This document shows, piece by piece, positions 37,046-46,073 of a stretch of DNA of 64,000 nucleotides (position 1 is the stretch's first letter; every line of letters begins with the position of its first letter). This DNA comes from Saccharothrix sp. NRRL B-16314. GTDB lineage: Bacteria; Actinomycetota; Actinomycetes; Mycobacteriales; Pseudonocardiaceae. The notes under the pieces are model-generated. The model was not told where the DNA came from, searched no databases, and saw nothing but the letters and a program-made list of their open reading frames with translations. The stretch spans positions 62,001-126,000 of the forward strand of contig NZ_JNXC01000020.1 of assembly GCF_000716595.1 (NCBI RefSeq). The letters are read 5' to 3'. The translations under genes and the position numbers were made by a program.

Positions 37046-39225
37046 TGCGGGCGCACCTGCCGTCACCGCGTGCGCACTGGCTGTTGCTGGCGCTCTCGCT
37101 GGTCGTCCTGCTGGGTTTCCTGCTGCTCGACTTGCTGGTGGTGCAGAAGGTCGGCCAGGGAGAGGCGCCGTCGGCCGGACCGGCGGACCTCGTGCCGGAG
37201 TCGGTCCGCGCCGGTGGTCCGCTGATCGGTTCGGACGGCAACGGCCTGACGTCCCGCGCGGTGCCGGACGGCGCGGTGGTGCTCACGTTCGACGACGGTC
37301 CGGACCCGGTGTGGACGCCGCAGGTGCTGGACGTGCTGCGGCGCAACGGCGTCAAGGCGACGTTCTTCGTCACCGGTGTCGCCGCCGCGCGGCACCCGGA
37401 CCTGGTCGAGCGGATGGCCGACGAGGGGCACGAGGTCGGGCTGCACACGTTCACGCACGTCGACCTGGGCAAGGTCGGTGCGACGCGCACGTCCGTCGAG
37501 CTGGGTCAGACGCAGCTCGTGGTGGCGTCGTCGACCGGTCGTGCCAGCACGCTCGTCCGGCCGCCGTACTCGTCCAGCGCGGAAGCTCTGGACAACGAGG
37601 ACCTGGCGTCCGTCGAGCGCATGGTGGGCTCCGGGCACTTGGTGCTGTTGTCCACCCACGACACCGAGGACTGGCGCAATCCCGGCGTCGACGCGATCGT
37701 CGCCGCGGCCACACCCGCCGACCATCGCGGCGCGGTGGTGCTCGCGCACGACGGCGGCGGTGACCGTGGGCAGACCGTGGCGGCGCTGGAGACGGTGATC
37801 CCGAAGCTGCTCGACCAGGGCCGCCAGTTCCGCACCGCGAGCGACGCCCTGGGCGTGCCGGTCGCGCGGTCGGCGACCTTCGTGGAGCAGGCCGAGGGCA
37901 CGGCGGTGTCGCTGGCCGTGCGCGCCGCTGCCGCCACCACCGAGCTGATGCTGTGGCTGGTCGTCGTGTCGAGCGTGCTGGCGATGCTGCGCGCCGTGCT
38001 GTTGCTGGTCACCACTGGCATCCACGCGCGTCGGGCGCGCATGGTCGGCAAGCACGTGCGGCGGCTGCCACCTCAACCGGTCACCGTCCTGGTCCCCGCC
38101 TACAACGAGGAAGCGGGCATCGAGGCGACCCTCCGCACGATCCTGGCGAGCACCGCCGAGGTGCGGGTGATCGTGGTGGACGACGGGTCGACGGACCGGA
38201 CGAGCGAGGTGGTCCGGTCGCTGGACCTGCCGGGCGTGACGCTGATCCGGCAGGCGAACGCGGGCAAGGCGGCGGCGCTGAACACCGGCCTGAAGCACTG
38301 CCGCACCGAGCTGGTGGTGATGGTCGACGGTGACACGGTGCTGGAGCCGGACACGGTCGCCGAGCTGGTGCAGCCGTTCGCCGATCCGGACGTCGGCGCG
38401 GTGTCCGGGAACGCGAAGGTCGGCAACCGGGACGGGCTGCTGGGGCGGTGGCAGCACATCGAGTACGTGATCGGCTTCAACCTCGACCGGCGCATGTACG
38501 ACGTGATGGAGTGCATGCCCACCGTGCCGGGCGCGGTCGGCGGGTTCCGGTTGAGCGCGTTGCAGCAGGTCGGAGGCGTGCCCGAGGACACGTTGGCCGA
38601 GGACACCGACCTGACGATGGCGTTGGAGCGGGCGGGCTGGGCGGTGACGTACCGCGAGACGGCGCGGGCGTGGACCGAGGCGCCGGCGACGCTGGGCCAG
38701 CTGTGGCGGCAGCGCTACCGGTGGTGCTACGGGACGCTCCAGGCGATGTGGAAGCACCGGGGCGCGCTGTTCGAGCGCGGGTTGGGCGGGCGGCTCGGTC
38801 GGCGCGGTCTGCCGTACCTGGCGCTGTACCAGGTCGTACTGCCGGTGTTGGCGCCGGTGATCGACGTGTTCGCGGTGCTGAGCCTGTTCACCGATCCGCT
38901 GCGCGGTGCGGCGGCGTGGCTCGGGTTCCTGGTGTTGCAGCTGGTGCCGGCGGTGATCGCGTTCCGGCTGGACCGGGAAAGCCTCCGGCCGCTGTGGGCG
39001 GTGGCGCTGCAACCGGTCGTGTACCGGCAGCTCATGTACCTGGTGGTGATCCAGTCCGTGATCACGGCCATCGCCGGGGCACGGCTGCCGTGGCAGAAGC
39101 TCAAGCGGACCGGAACGGCGGCCCAGCACGCGCCCGAACTGGCCAGGGAAGCCGAAGTCACCGCGCCGCTCGGGAACGTGCGGCGGGTCGAGGAAGAGGT
39201 CACGAAACCCCTTCGCATCGGCTGA
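37045..39225 (+). CDS. bifunctional polysaccharide deacetylase / family 2 glycosyltransferase
   Basis: 726 residues. Membrane helix (about 13-33), then a NodB-type polysaccharide deacetylase (about 75-260): VLTFDDGPDP (catalytic Asp and metal Asp), EVGLHTFTH (metal His pair), VRPPYSSS, LAHDGGG. Next come two helices near 300-330 and a processive GT2 domain (about 345-570) with VVDDGSTDRT, VDGDTV, EDTDLT and QRYRW motifs, followed by further helices. The domain order resembles the poly-N-acetylglucosamine or hyaluronan-type synthase/deacetylase fusions of actinobacteria. It should polymerise an amino-sugar glycan and deacetylate it outside the cell. The exact polymer is unknown. Confidence 0.92.
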   Translation: MRAHLPSPRAHWLLLALSLVVLLGFLLLDLLVVQKVGQGEAPSAGPADLVPESVRAGGPLIGSDGNGLTSRAVPDGAVVLTFDDGPDPVWTPQVLDVLRRNGVKATFFVTGVAAARHPDLVERMADEGHEVGLHTFTHVDLGKVGATRTSVELGQTQLVVASSTGRASTLVRPPYSSSAEALDNEDLASVERMVGSGHLVLLSTHDTEDWRNPGVDAIVAAATPADHRGAVVLAHDGGGDRGQTVAALETVIPKLLDQGRQFRTASDALGVPVARSATFVEQAEGTAVSLAVRAAAATTELMLWLVVVSSVLAMLRAVLLLVTTGIHARRARMVGKHVRRLPPQPVTVLVPAYNEEAGIEATLRTILASTAEVRVIVVDDGSTDRTSEVVRSLDLPGVTLIRQANAGKAAALNTGLKHCRTELVVMVDGDTVLEPDTVAELVQPFADPDVGAVSGNAKVGNRDGLLGRWQHIEYVIGFNLDRRMYDVMECMPTVPGAVGGFRLSALQQVGGVPEDTLAEDTDLTMALERAGWAVTYRETARAWTEAPATLGQLWRQRYRWCYGTLQAMWKHRGALFERGLGGRLGRRGLPYLALYQVVLPVLAPVIDVFAVLSLFTDPLRGAAAWLGFLVLQLVPAVIAFRLDRESLRPLWAVALQPVVYRQLMYLVVIQSVITAIAGARLPWQKLKRTGTAAQHAPELAREAEVTAPLGNVRRVEEEVTKPLRIG

Positions 39226-39310
39226 CGGTCGCACGAGGCTGGTCGAACCTCGCCGCAGTGCCCCTGACCAGGCCGAAGTCACTCACTTAGGACGGCCGTC
39301 CCATTCCGCC

Positions 39311-39316
39311 TAGACT
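39311..39316 (+). promoter_or_regulatory. -10 element of a leaderless deoC transcript
   Basis: TAGACT ends 7 nt before the deoC ATG at 39324; no Shine-Dalgarno sequence. Drives the deoC-aldehyde dehydrogenase operon. Confidence 0.6.
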
Positions 39317-39323
39317 CGGCGAC

Positions 39324-40289
39324 ATGGCTGCTCCATCGACATCGCCGTCGCTGCCCCCGGCGCTCGCGGACGCCGTCCGCGACGACGCGTCGCTGCGCCG
39401 GTTCCTGCACGGACTGCCCGGTGTGGACCAGGTCGGCGTCGAACAGCGCGCGGCAGGTCTGGGCACCCGCAGCATCAAGAAGGCCGGCAAGATGTGGGCC
39501 ATCGACACCGCCATCGGCATGGTCGACCTGACCACGCTCGAAGGCGCGGACACCCACGGCAAGGTCCGGTCGCTGGCCGCGAAGGCCCGCCGACCCGACC
39601 CGGAACACCCGGACGTGCCCCAGGTCGCCGCCGTCTGCGTCTACCCGGACATGGTCGAGACGGCGGTCCGCGAACTGGACGGCACGGGCATCGACATCGC
39701 CAGCGTCGCCACCGCGTTCCCGTCCGGCCGGTCGAGCCTGAAGGTGAAGCTGGAGGACACGGCCTACGCCGTGGACGCGGGCGCCACCGAGATCGACATG
39801 GTGATCGACCGCGGCGCGTTCCTGTCCGGTCGCTACGGCCAGGTGTTCGACGAGATCGTGCAGGTCAAGCACGCCTGCCGGGACGCGCACCTCAAGGTCA
39901 TCCTGGAGACCGGCGAACTCGCCACCTACGACAACGTGCGCCGCGCCTCCTGGCTCGGCCTGCTCGCCGGCGGCGACTTCATCAAGACGTCCACCGGCAA
40001 GGTCTCCCCCGCCGCGACGCTGCCCGTCACGCACGTGATGCTGCAAGCCGTCCGCGACTGGCACACCCAGACCGGTGAACTCAGAGGCGTGAAGCCCGCC
40101 GGCGGCATCCGCACGACCAAGGACGCGATCAAGTACCTCGTCGCGGTGCACGAGGTCGCGGGGCCGGAGTGGCTGACCGCCGACCTGTTCCGCTTCGGCG
40201 CCTCCACGCTGCTCAACGACCTGCTGATGCAGCGGCGCACCCAGTTGGAGGGCCACTACAGCGGCCCCGATTACGTGACGGTGGACTGA
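39324..40289 (+). CDS. deoC: deoxyribose-phosphate aldolase
   Basis: Class I aldolase that splits 2-deoxyribose-5-phosphate into acetaldehyde and glyceraldehyde-3-phosphate. 321 residues, the long DeoC form: MVDLTTLEG, VCVYPDMV, VATAFPSG, EIDMVIDRGAF, VKVILETGEL-like strand, Schiff-base Lys221 in FIKTSTGKVS, and VKPAGGIRT. The N-terminal about 50 residues extend beyond the short E. coli type. Leaderless start. It is followed after 2 bp by an aldehyde dehydrogenase gene that can remove the acetaldehyde product. Confidence 0.96.
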   Translation: MAAPSTSPSLPPALADAVRDDASLRRFLHGLPGVDQVGVEQRAAGLGTRSIKKAGKMWAIDTAIGMVDLTTLEGADTHGKVRSLAAKARRPDPEHPDVPQVAAVCVYPDMVETAVRELDGTGIDIASVATAFPSGRSSLKVKLEDTAYAVDAGATEIDMVIDRGAFLSGRYGQVFDEIVQVKHACRDAHLKVILETGELATYDNVRRASWLGLLAGGDFIKTSTGKVSPAATLPVTHVMLQAVRDWHTQTGELRGVKPAGGIRTTKDAIKYLVAVHEVAGPEWLTADLFRFGASTLLNDLLMQRRTQLEGHYSGPDYVTVD

Positions 40290-40291
40290 CC

Positions 40292-41719
40292 ATGTGGGAA
40301 TACGCGCCCGCGCCCGAATCACGGGACATCGCGAACCTCAAGCCGACCTACCGGATGTTCGTCGACGGCCAGTTCGTCGAGGGCGCCGGTGAGCCGCTGA
40401 AGACCGTCAACCCCGGCACGGAAGAGGTGCTGGCCGAGGTCAGCACCGCCGCGCCGGCGGACGTGGACAAGGCCGTGAAGGCGGCCCGCCGCGCCTACGA
40501 CCGGGTCTGGGGCAAGATGCCCGGCTCGGAGCGCGCCAAGTACATCTTCCGGATCGCCCGGCTGATCCAGGAGCGCGGACGCGAGCTCGCCGTCCTCGAA
40601 AGCCTGGACAACGGCAAGCCGATCAAGGAATCGCGGGACGTGGACGTGCCCACGGCCGCCGCGCACTTCTTCTACCACGCGGGTTGGGCGGACAAGCTCG
40701 GCTACGCGGGCTACGGGCCCGACCCGAAGCCGCTGGGCGTCGCCGGTCAGGTGATCCCGTGGAACTTCCCGCTGCTGATGGCGGCGTGGAAGATCGCGCC
40801 CGCGCTGGCGTGCGGCAACACGGTGGTGCTCAAGCCCGCCGAGACGACGCCGCTGACCGCGCTGGTGCTGGCGGAGATCATCCAGCAGGCCGACCTGCCA
40901 CCCGGTGTGGTGAACATCCTCCCCGGAGCGGGTGACGTCGGCGCGGCGGTCACGTCGCACCCGGACGTCGACAAGGTCGCGTTCACCGGGTCGACCGAGG
41001 TCGGCAAGCTGATCCAGCGCCAGCTCGCGGGCACCGGCCGCAAGCTCACCCTGGAACTGGGCGGCAAGGCGGCGAACATCGTGTTCGACGACGCGCCGCT
41101 GGACCAGGCGGTCGAGGGCATCGTCAACGGCATCTTCTTCAACCAGGGCCACGTGTGCTGCGCGGGTTCGCGCCTGCTGGTGCAGGAGTCGGTGGCCGAG
41201 GAGCTGCTGGAGAAGCTGCGCGTGCGCGTCTCCACGCTGCGCGTCGGCGACCCGTTGGACAAGAACACGGACGTCGGCGCGATCAACTCGCGCGAGCAGC
41301 TCACCAAGATCCAGCAGCTCGTGGAGACCGGTGACGCCGAGGGCGCTGAGCGCTGGACGTCCGCGTGCCCGTTGCCGGACAAGGGTTTCTACTTCGCGCC
41401 GACCGTGTTCTCCAACGTGTCGCAGGCGATGCGGATCGCCCGGGAGGAGATCTTCGGCCCGGTGCTGTCGGTGCTGACGTTCCGCACGCCGGACGAGGCG
41501 GTGGCCAAGGCGAACAACACGCCGTACGGGCTGTCCGCCGGCATCTGGACCGAGAAGGGTTCGCGCATCCTGTGGGCGGCGCAGAAGATGCGCGCCGGCG
41601 TGGTGTGGGCCAACACGTTCAACCGCTTCGACCCGACCGCCCCGTTCGGCGGCTACCAGGAGTCGGGCTTCGGCCGCGAGGGCGGTCGCACCGGGCTGGA
41701 GGCGTACCTCGATGTCTGA
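40292..41719 (+). CDS. aldehyde dehydrogenase
   Basis: 475 residues, NAD(P)-dependent. Motifs: substrate/cofactor site GVAGQVIPWNFPLLM, VVLKPAE, VAFTGSTEVGK, catalytic Glu in LTLELGGKAAN, catalytic Cys289 in FNQGHVCCAGSR, and EEIFGPVLSV. The full ALDH fold is present. The ATG at 40292 follows the deoC stop by 2 bp, so the gene is in the deoC operon, and acetaldehyde from deoxyribose breakdown is a likely substrate. The stop overlaps the next ALDH-like gene by 8 nt. Confidence 0.95.
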   Translation: MWEYAPAPESRDIANLKPTYRMFVDGQFVEGAGEPLKTVNPGTEEVLAEVSTAAPADVDKAVKAARRAYDRVWGKMPGSERAKYIFRIARLIQERGRELAVLESLDNGKPIKESRDVDVPTAAAHFFYHAGWADKLGYAGYGPDPKPLGVAGQVIPWNFPLLMAAWKIAPALACGNTVVLKPAETTPLTALVLAEIIQQADLPPGVVNILPGAGDVGAAVTSHPDVDKVAFTGSTEVGKLIQRQLAGTGRKLTLELGGKAANIVFDDAPLDQAVEGIVNGIFFNQGHVCCAGSRLLVQESVAEELLEKLRVRVSTLRVGDPLDKNTDVGAINSREQLTKIQQLVETGDAEGAERWTSACPLPDKGFYFAPTVFSNVSQAMRIAREEIFGPVLSVLTFRTPDEAVAKANNTPYGLSAGIWTEKGSRILWAAQKMRAGVVWANTFNRFDPTAPFGGYQESGFGREGGRTGLEAYLDV

Positions 41720-42578
41720 GAACCGGATTTCGGTGGCGAAGACCTACAAGCTCTACATCGGCGGCGCGTTCCCGCGTTCCGAGTCGGGGCGGTCGTACCC
41801 GGTGGTCGACGCGAAGGGCGCTTTCCTGGCCAACGCGGCGCAGGGGTCGCGCAAGGACGCGCGGGACGCGGTCGCGGCGGCGCGCAAGGCGTTCCCGGGC
41901 TGGTCCGGTGCGACGGCGTACAACCGCGGGCAGGTGCTGTACCGGGTGGCCGAGGTGCTGGAGGGCCGCCGGGAGCAGTTCGCCGCCGAGGTGGCCTCCT
42001 CCGAGGGCGTCGCGGTGAAGAAGGCGCAGTCGCTGGTGGACGCGGCGATCGACCGGTGGGTCTGGTACGCGGGGTGGACCGACAAGGTCGCCACCGTGCT
42101 GGGCGGGACGAACCCGGTGGCGGGGCCGTACTTCTCGTTCTCGATGCCGGAGCCGACGGGTGTGGTCGCGGTGCTCGCGCCGCAGCAGTCGTCGTTGCTG
42201 GGGCTGATCAGCGTGGTGGCGCCGGTGATCGCGACCGGGAACACGGCGGTGGTCGTCAGCTCGCAGGACCGGCCGCTGCCGGCGGTGACGTTGTCGGAGG
42301 TGCTGGCCACGTCCGACCTGCCCGGTGGCGTGGTCAACGTGCTGACGGGGCGCACGGCGGAGATCGCGCCGTGGCTGGCTTCGCACGGTGACGTGAACGC
42401 GCTCGACCTGACCGGCGCGCCGGAGGCGATGCGGGCGGACCTGGAGCGGTCGGCGGCCGGGACGGTGAAGCGCGTGCTGCGGACGCGGCCTTCGGAGGAC
42501 TTCACCCGCGAGCCGGACCTGGCCCGGCTCCGGGCGTTCCTGGAGACGAAGACGGTCTGGCACCCGATGGGTGTCTGA
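41712..42578 (+). CDS. half-length aldehyde dehydrogenase-like protein lacking the catalytic domain
   Basis: 288 residues that align to the N-terminal (cofactor-binding) part of ALDH: YIGGAFPRSESGRSYPV, DAVAAARKAFPGW, EPTGVVAVLAPQQSSLLG, VIATGNTAVVV, LPGGVVNVLTG. The usual FTGSTEVG is LTGAPEAM, the catalytic Cys and Glu regions are missing, and the protein ends in a non-ALDH tail (TRPSEDFTREPDLARLRAF). The coding frame is intact with good codon use, so it is a retained gene rather than debris. Coupled to the full ALDH by an 8-nt overlap; a regulatory or heteromeric role is possible. Confidence 0.88.
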   Translation: MSENRISVAKTYKLYIGGAFPRSESGRSYPVVDAKGAFLANAAQGSRKDARDAVAAARKAFPGWSGATAYNRGQVLYRVAEVLEGRREQFAAEVASSEGVAVKKAQSLVDAAIDRWVWYAGWTDKVATVLGGTNPVAGPYFSFSMPEPTGVVAVLAPQQSSLLGLISVVAPVIATGNTAVVVSSQDRPLPAVTLSEVLATSDLPGGVVNVLTGRTAEIAPWLASHGDVNALDLTGAPEAMRADLERSAAGTVKRVLRTRPSEDFTREPDLARLRAFLETKTVWHPMGV

Positions 42579-42593
42579 CGGTCGGCGCCGCTC

Positions 42594-43163
42594 CTAGCGG
42601 CGGCAGCCGAACGAGCTGTAGGCGAGCAGGCCGGTGCAGCCGAGCACGATCGCGGTGATGGTGGCCGAGGTCGTCGCGGCGGGTTGCACCGGCCAGCTCA
42701 GCAGCCTGCTGAGCCAGTGCTCCTCACCGGTCGGCACGACCAGCGTGATGCCGGTCCACCCGACCGGCAACGCCCACGCGGCCCGTGAGCCGAGGAGCAG
42801 CGCACCGAGCGCCGCCAACCCGCCGAGCCCGACGACGTCGCGCACCAGGAAGGCGTCCGCGGCGAGCGGGTCGGTGATCCGACCCGCGGCGAGCAGCAGC
42901 CCGGTGAGGAACGCGCCGCCGAGCAGCACGTGCGCGGCACGGCGCGGCGGCCAGCCGAACGCGGCCGTGCGGTCGAGCGCCAGGTCGTGCCCGCCGAAGC
43001 CGGTGGCGAGGGCTGCGACACCCACGGCCACGGCGAACGCGGCGAACTGCCGGCTGCCGCCCGGTCCGGCGAGCACGGCCGACGCCGCCACCCCGACGAG
43101 GGCTGCGGCAGCCGACGCCGGCACGTGCCGTGAGCGTGCGTAGAGCACCAGCCACCGCGTCAC
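42594..43163 (-). CDS. multi-pass membrane protein, transporter-associated
   Basis: 189 residues with about six hydrophobic segments (ASAAAALVGVAASAVLA, FAAFAVAVGVAALATGFGG, HVLLGGAFLTGLLLAAG, GLGGLAALGALLLG, ITAIVLGCTGLLAYSS). It is the last gene of the sigma/anti-sigma/ABC operon; GTG 43163 overlaps the upstream stop by GTGA. Probably an additional membrane subunit of the ABC transporter. No named family recognised. Confidence 0.75.
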   Translation of the reverse strand: MTRWLVLYARSRHVPASAAAALVGVAASAVLAGPGGSRQFAAFAVAVGVAALATGFGGHDLALDRTAAFGWPPRRAAHVLLGGAFLTGLLLAAGRITDPLAADAFLVRDVVGLGGLAALGALLLGSRAAWALPVGWTGITLVVPTGEEHWLSRLLSWPVQPAATTSATITAIVLGCTGLLAYSSFGCRR

Positions 43164-44497
43164 GACGCACCTGCCATGAGCGTCGAGAACGCGTCGCCCG
43201 AGCACGCCGCCTGCACGTCGCGGGCCGCCTGCACCCTGGCCGCCTGGTCCGGTTCCGGGAGTGACCGCAGGTGGTCCCACGCCCGTTCGGCCAGACCGTC
43301 GGTCTCCCTGCTCAGCCAGGACCGGTACATGGGCAGCGGCTCGTAGCGCCCGGTGAGCCAGGCCGTCATCGCGGTGCGCGCGGCCAGCTCACGGGCCGCA
43401 CCCAGGGGCACGTCCTGGCCGTAGCAGGTCCGCGTGCCCGCACCGCCGACCAGGTAGGCCGTCACCTGCTCGTCGGTCGGCGGCTTGCGGCGGAAGTACG
43501 TGAACTCGTCCAGGTGCACCCACACCGCGTCCGCCGACTCCGGACCACGCCCGTCCCTCGGGCGCACCGGGGCGACCACCTCGCGCACCGACGTCGGCGG
43601 TGACGGCAGCTTCGCCAGCAGCTTCAACGCCTCCCGCGCCGGCCCCGCCAACGCCGCCCGCTCGCCCTCGTGCGCACGGGTGAGGCACAGCCGCTCCACG
43701 CACACCAGTTCGGAGGCCGCGTGATCGGCCGCCACCGCCTCCCCCGGCGTGGCCGGCAGCAACGGCGCCACCACCGCACCGGCCACGAGCAGCGGCAGCG
43801 CGCCCAGCCACCACCGGCGCAACGCCACCAGCAGGAACCCCGTCAACGCCATCCCCGCGAACCACAGCGCCTGCACCGCGCTCACCGAACCCGCCACCGA
43901 CGCGAACACCGTCGTCGGCGACGGCAGGGACGGCAGCAGGAACGTCCAGCGGAACTCTCCCCCCACCGTCTCCCGCAACCCCAGCGCCATGAGCGCCAGC
44001 CCGAGGACCGCGAGCACCGGCGGCGTCAGCGGCGACGGCAGGAGCCGACCCAGCCCCATGCCGAGCCACGCCGCACCCACCAACGACAAGACCCCGACCA
44101 GCGCGACCGGCACCCAGCCCCAGTGGAAGTAGTCCGACGACAACTGCACCGCGCCGACCGCGAGCACCACCGCGTACGCGGCGAACGACCCGACCGCCAG
44201 CGCGCCGAGCGTCCACCCGATCCGCTGCGCACGCGGCCGTGGCGTGGAGGAGAACAGCTCCTCGACCCCGGAGCGCCGGTCCCGCAGCCCCTGCAACGCG
44301 CCCGCGCCGAGCGTCAGCGGCCACGAGAACATCAGCATCGACCGGACCCACTCGGCCAACGTCGTCCACTGCCGGGTCCACGCCGTGCTGTTCTTCGTCG
44401 ACGGACCCCAGTACAGCAACCCCACCATCACCAGCGCGATCAGTGCACCGACCACCAGCGCGGTGGTCCGCTTCAGCTCGATCCCGAGAATCCTCAC
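43160..44497 (-). CDS. ABC transporter membrane protein (ABC-2-like)
   Basis: 445 residues starting with GTG at 44497 (GTGA overlap with the ATPase stop). VRILGIELKRTTALVVGALIAL begins a first membrane helix, then SGVEELFSSTPRPRAQRIGW (the typical cytosolic elbow of ABC-2 permeases) and five further helices to about residue 265. A C-terminal soluble domain of about 170 residues follows, with two Cys (ELVCVERLCL) and RTCYGQDV. The extra domain faces either side of the membrane depending on helix count. Exported substrate unknown. Confidence 0.8.
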   Translation of the reverse strand: MRILGIELKRTTALVVGALIALVMVGLLYWGPSTKNSTAWTRQWTTLAEWVRSMLMFSWPLTLGAGALQGLRDRRSGVEELFSSTPRPRAQRIGWTLGALAVGSFAAYAVVLAVGAVQLSSDYFHWGWVPVALVGVLSLVGAAWLGMGLGRLLPSPLTPPVLAVLGLALMALGLRETVGGEFRWTFLLPSLPSPTTVFASVAGSVSAVQALWFAGMALTGFLLVALRRWWLGALPLLVAGAVVAPLLPATPGEAVAADHAASELVCVERLCLTRAHEGERAALAGPAREALKLLAKLPSPPTSVREVVAPVRPRDGRGPESADAVWVHLDEFTYFRRKPPTDEQVTAYLVGGAGTRTCYGQDVPLGAARELAARTAMTAWLTGRYEPLPMYRSWLSRETDGLAERAWDHLRSLPEPDQAARVQAARDVQAACSGDAFSTLMAGAS

Positions 44498-45306
44498 CAG
44501 CCGCCCGCCTCTCCGAGCAGCGCCGAGTACCCGCGTTCCAGCGGGCTGTCGCCGACGTCGTCCGAGCCACCGGCGGCGGCCAGGTCGTCCGGCGTGCCCT
44601 GGAACACGAGCCGACCGGCGTTGATCAGCACGACGTCCGTGCAGGCCGCCGCGACGTCCTCGACCAGGTGCGTCGACACGACCACGCACGAGTCGGAACC
44701 CAACTCCTGCACCAACTCCCGGAACCGGACCCGCTGACCGGGGTCGAGCCCGGCGGTCGGCTCGTCCAGCAGCAGCACCTCGGGATCGTTGACGATGGCC
44801 TGCGCGATGCCCGCCCGCCGCACCATGCCGCCGGACAGCGTCTTCATCCGGTCGTCCGCGCGGTCGGCCAGCCCGACCCGTTCGACGGCCCGCTGCACCG
44901 CGCCGGGCACGTCCCGCTTGGGCATCTCCTTGAGCCACGCCACGTACTCGACGAACTCCCGCACGGTGAACCGCTTGTAGTAGCCGAAGTCCTGCGGCAG
45001 GTACCCGAGCGCGCGGCGCAGGCCGCGCAGGTCCACCTGCCCGGACACCGGCGAGCCGAGCACCTCCAACGTCCCGGACGCCGGCCGCAGCACCGTCGCC
45101 AACGACCGGATGAGCGTGGTCTTGCCCGCGCCGTTCGGGCCGAGCAGCCCGTGCACACCGCGTCCCAGCCGCAGGTCGAGCCCGTCCACGGCCATCTTCC
45201 GACCCGCGCGAACGCGCAGGCCTTCCGCCTTCACCTGCCAGGCGTACCCCGTCGGCGCGACTTCCGCCGCGCTCACCGCACGCACCACGTCCCCCACCTC
45301 CGTCAC
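44494..45306 (-). CDS. ABC transporter ATP-binding protein
   Basis: 270 residues: Walker A LLGPNGAGKTTLIRSL, Q-loop GYLPQDFGYYKRFTVREF, signature LSGGMVRRAGIAQAI, Walker B EVLLLDEPTAGLDPGQR, and the H-loop STHLVED. This is the DrrA/CcmA-like export type that pairs with ABC-2 permeases. The GTG at 45306 overlaps the anti-sigma stop; it has a roughly 25-residue N-terminal extension, so a later GTG may be used. Energises the membrane proteins encoded just downstream. Confidence 0.93.
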   Translation of the reverse strand: MTEVGDVVRAVSAAEVAPTGYAWQVKAEGLRVRAGRKMAVDGLDLRLGRGVHGLLGPNGAGKTTLIRSLATVLRPASGTLEVLGSPVSGQVDLRGLRRALGYLPQDFGYYKRFTVREFVEYVAWLKEMPKRDVPGAVQRAVERVGLADRADDRMKTLSGGMVRRAGIAQAIVNDPEVLLLDEPTAGLDPGQRVRFRELVQELGSDSCVVVSTHLVEDVAAACTDVVLINAGRLVFQGTPDDLAAAGGSDDVGDSPLERGYSALLGEAGGW

Positions 45307-46073
45307 AGCCGCGCGTAGGACGCGGACCTGAAGAACACGGCGGCGGCGCCCCCGACGAGCACCGCCGCCCACACGGGCGACGCGGCCGGCGCGAGGACGC
45401 CGGGCACACCGCCGAGCACCGCTGCCGGGCCGATCACCAGCACCGCCCACGTGGCGGCGGTGGCGACGGCGGCCCGGCGAATCCCGATCACGCCGCCGAG
45501 CGCGAGCGTCAGCGACGTGACGCCCAGGCACGGCAGCAGCCAGTACGCGGGTGACGCGCCGGCCACCCAGCCGCCCACCAGCAGCACGGGCAGCACCGTC
45601 ACCAGCACCGCGACCGTCCGGCGCAGCACGAGTTGCAGCCCGGCCCGCGCCGTCGACACGACCAGCTCGTGCGCCGGGTCCATGAACCGCGACCAGGCCG
45701 CGGCCACGCCGAGCACGGGCACGATCGGCGCGACCAGCAGCACCGCGGACGACACCGAGTCCACCGGCAGGAACCCGTCCACCGACAGCGCCGCCAGCAC
45801 CACGAACGCCGTCATCGCCAGCCATGGCAGGAACGACGGCGTCGCCCAGCGCGCGATCCGACGACGTCCGCGTGCCGGTGTGCCGACCGGCTCCAACCCC
45901 GCCCAGACCGCCGACGTCAACGCCGTGACCTGCGGTGGAGCCAGGTCGGCCAGCCGCAGCCGGCACAGCTCGCAGGTCTCCAGGTGCGCCTCCACCGCCC
46001 ACAACCGGTCACCGGGCAGGTCGTCACCCGAGGCGTAACGGGCGATCGACTCGGCGGACGCGTGCTCGCTCAT
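45303..46073 (-). CDS. zinc-finger anti-sigma factor with membrane domain
   Basis: 256 residues. The N-terminal zf-HC2-like anti-sigma motif reads VEAHLETCELCRLRL (His, then CxxC, about residues 29-43), normally binding zinc and the sigma factor. It is followed by a linker and six hydrophobic segments (about 85-245). The start ATG overlaps the sigma factor stop (ATGA), the standard sigma/anti-sigma coupling. The multi-pass membrane domain may sense substrate or stress and connects regulation to the co-transcribed ABC transporter. Confidence 0.88.
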   Translation of the reverse strand: MSEHASAESIARYASGDDLPGDRLWAVEAHLETCELCRLRLADLAPPQVTALTSAVWAGLEPVGTPARGRRRIARWATPSFLPWLAMTAFVVLAALSVDGFLPVDSVSSAVLLVAPIVPVLGVAAAWSRFMDPAHELVVSTARAGLQLVLRRTVAVLVTVLPVLLVGGWVAGASPAYWLLPCLGVTSLTLALGGVIGIRRAAVATAATWAVLVIGPAAVLGGVPGVLAPAASPVWAAVLVGGAAAVFFRSASYARL

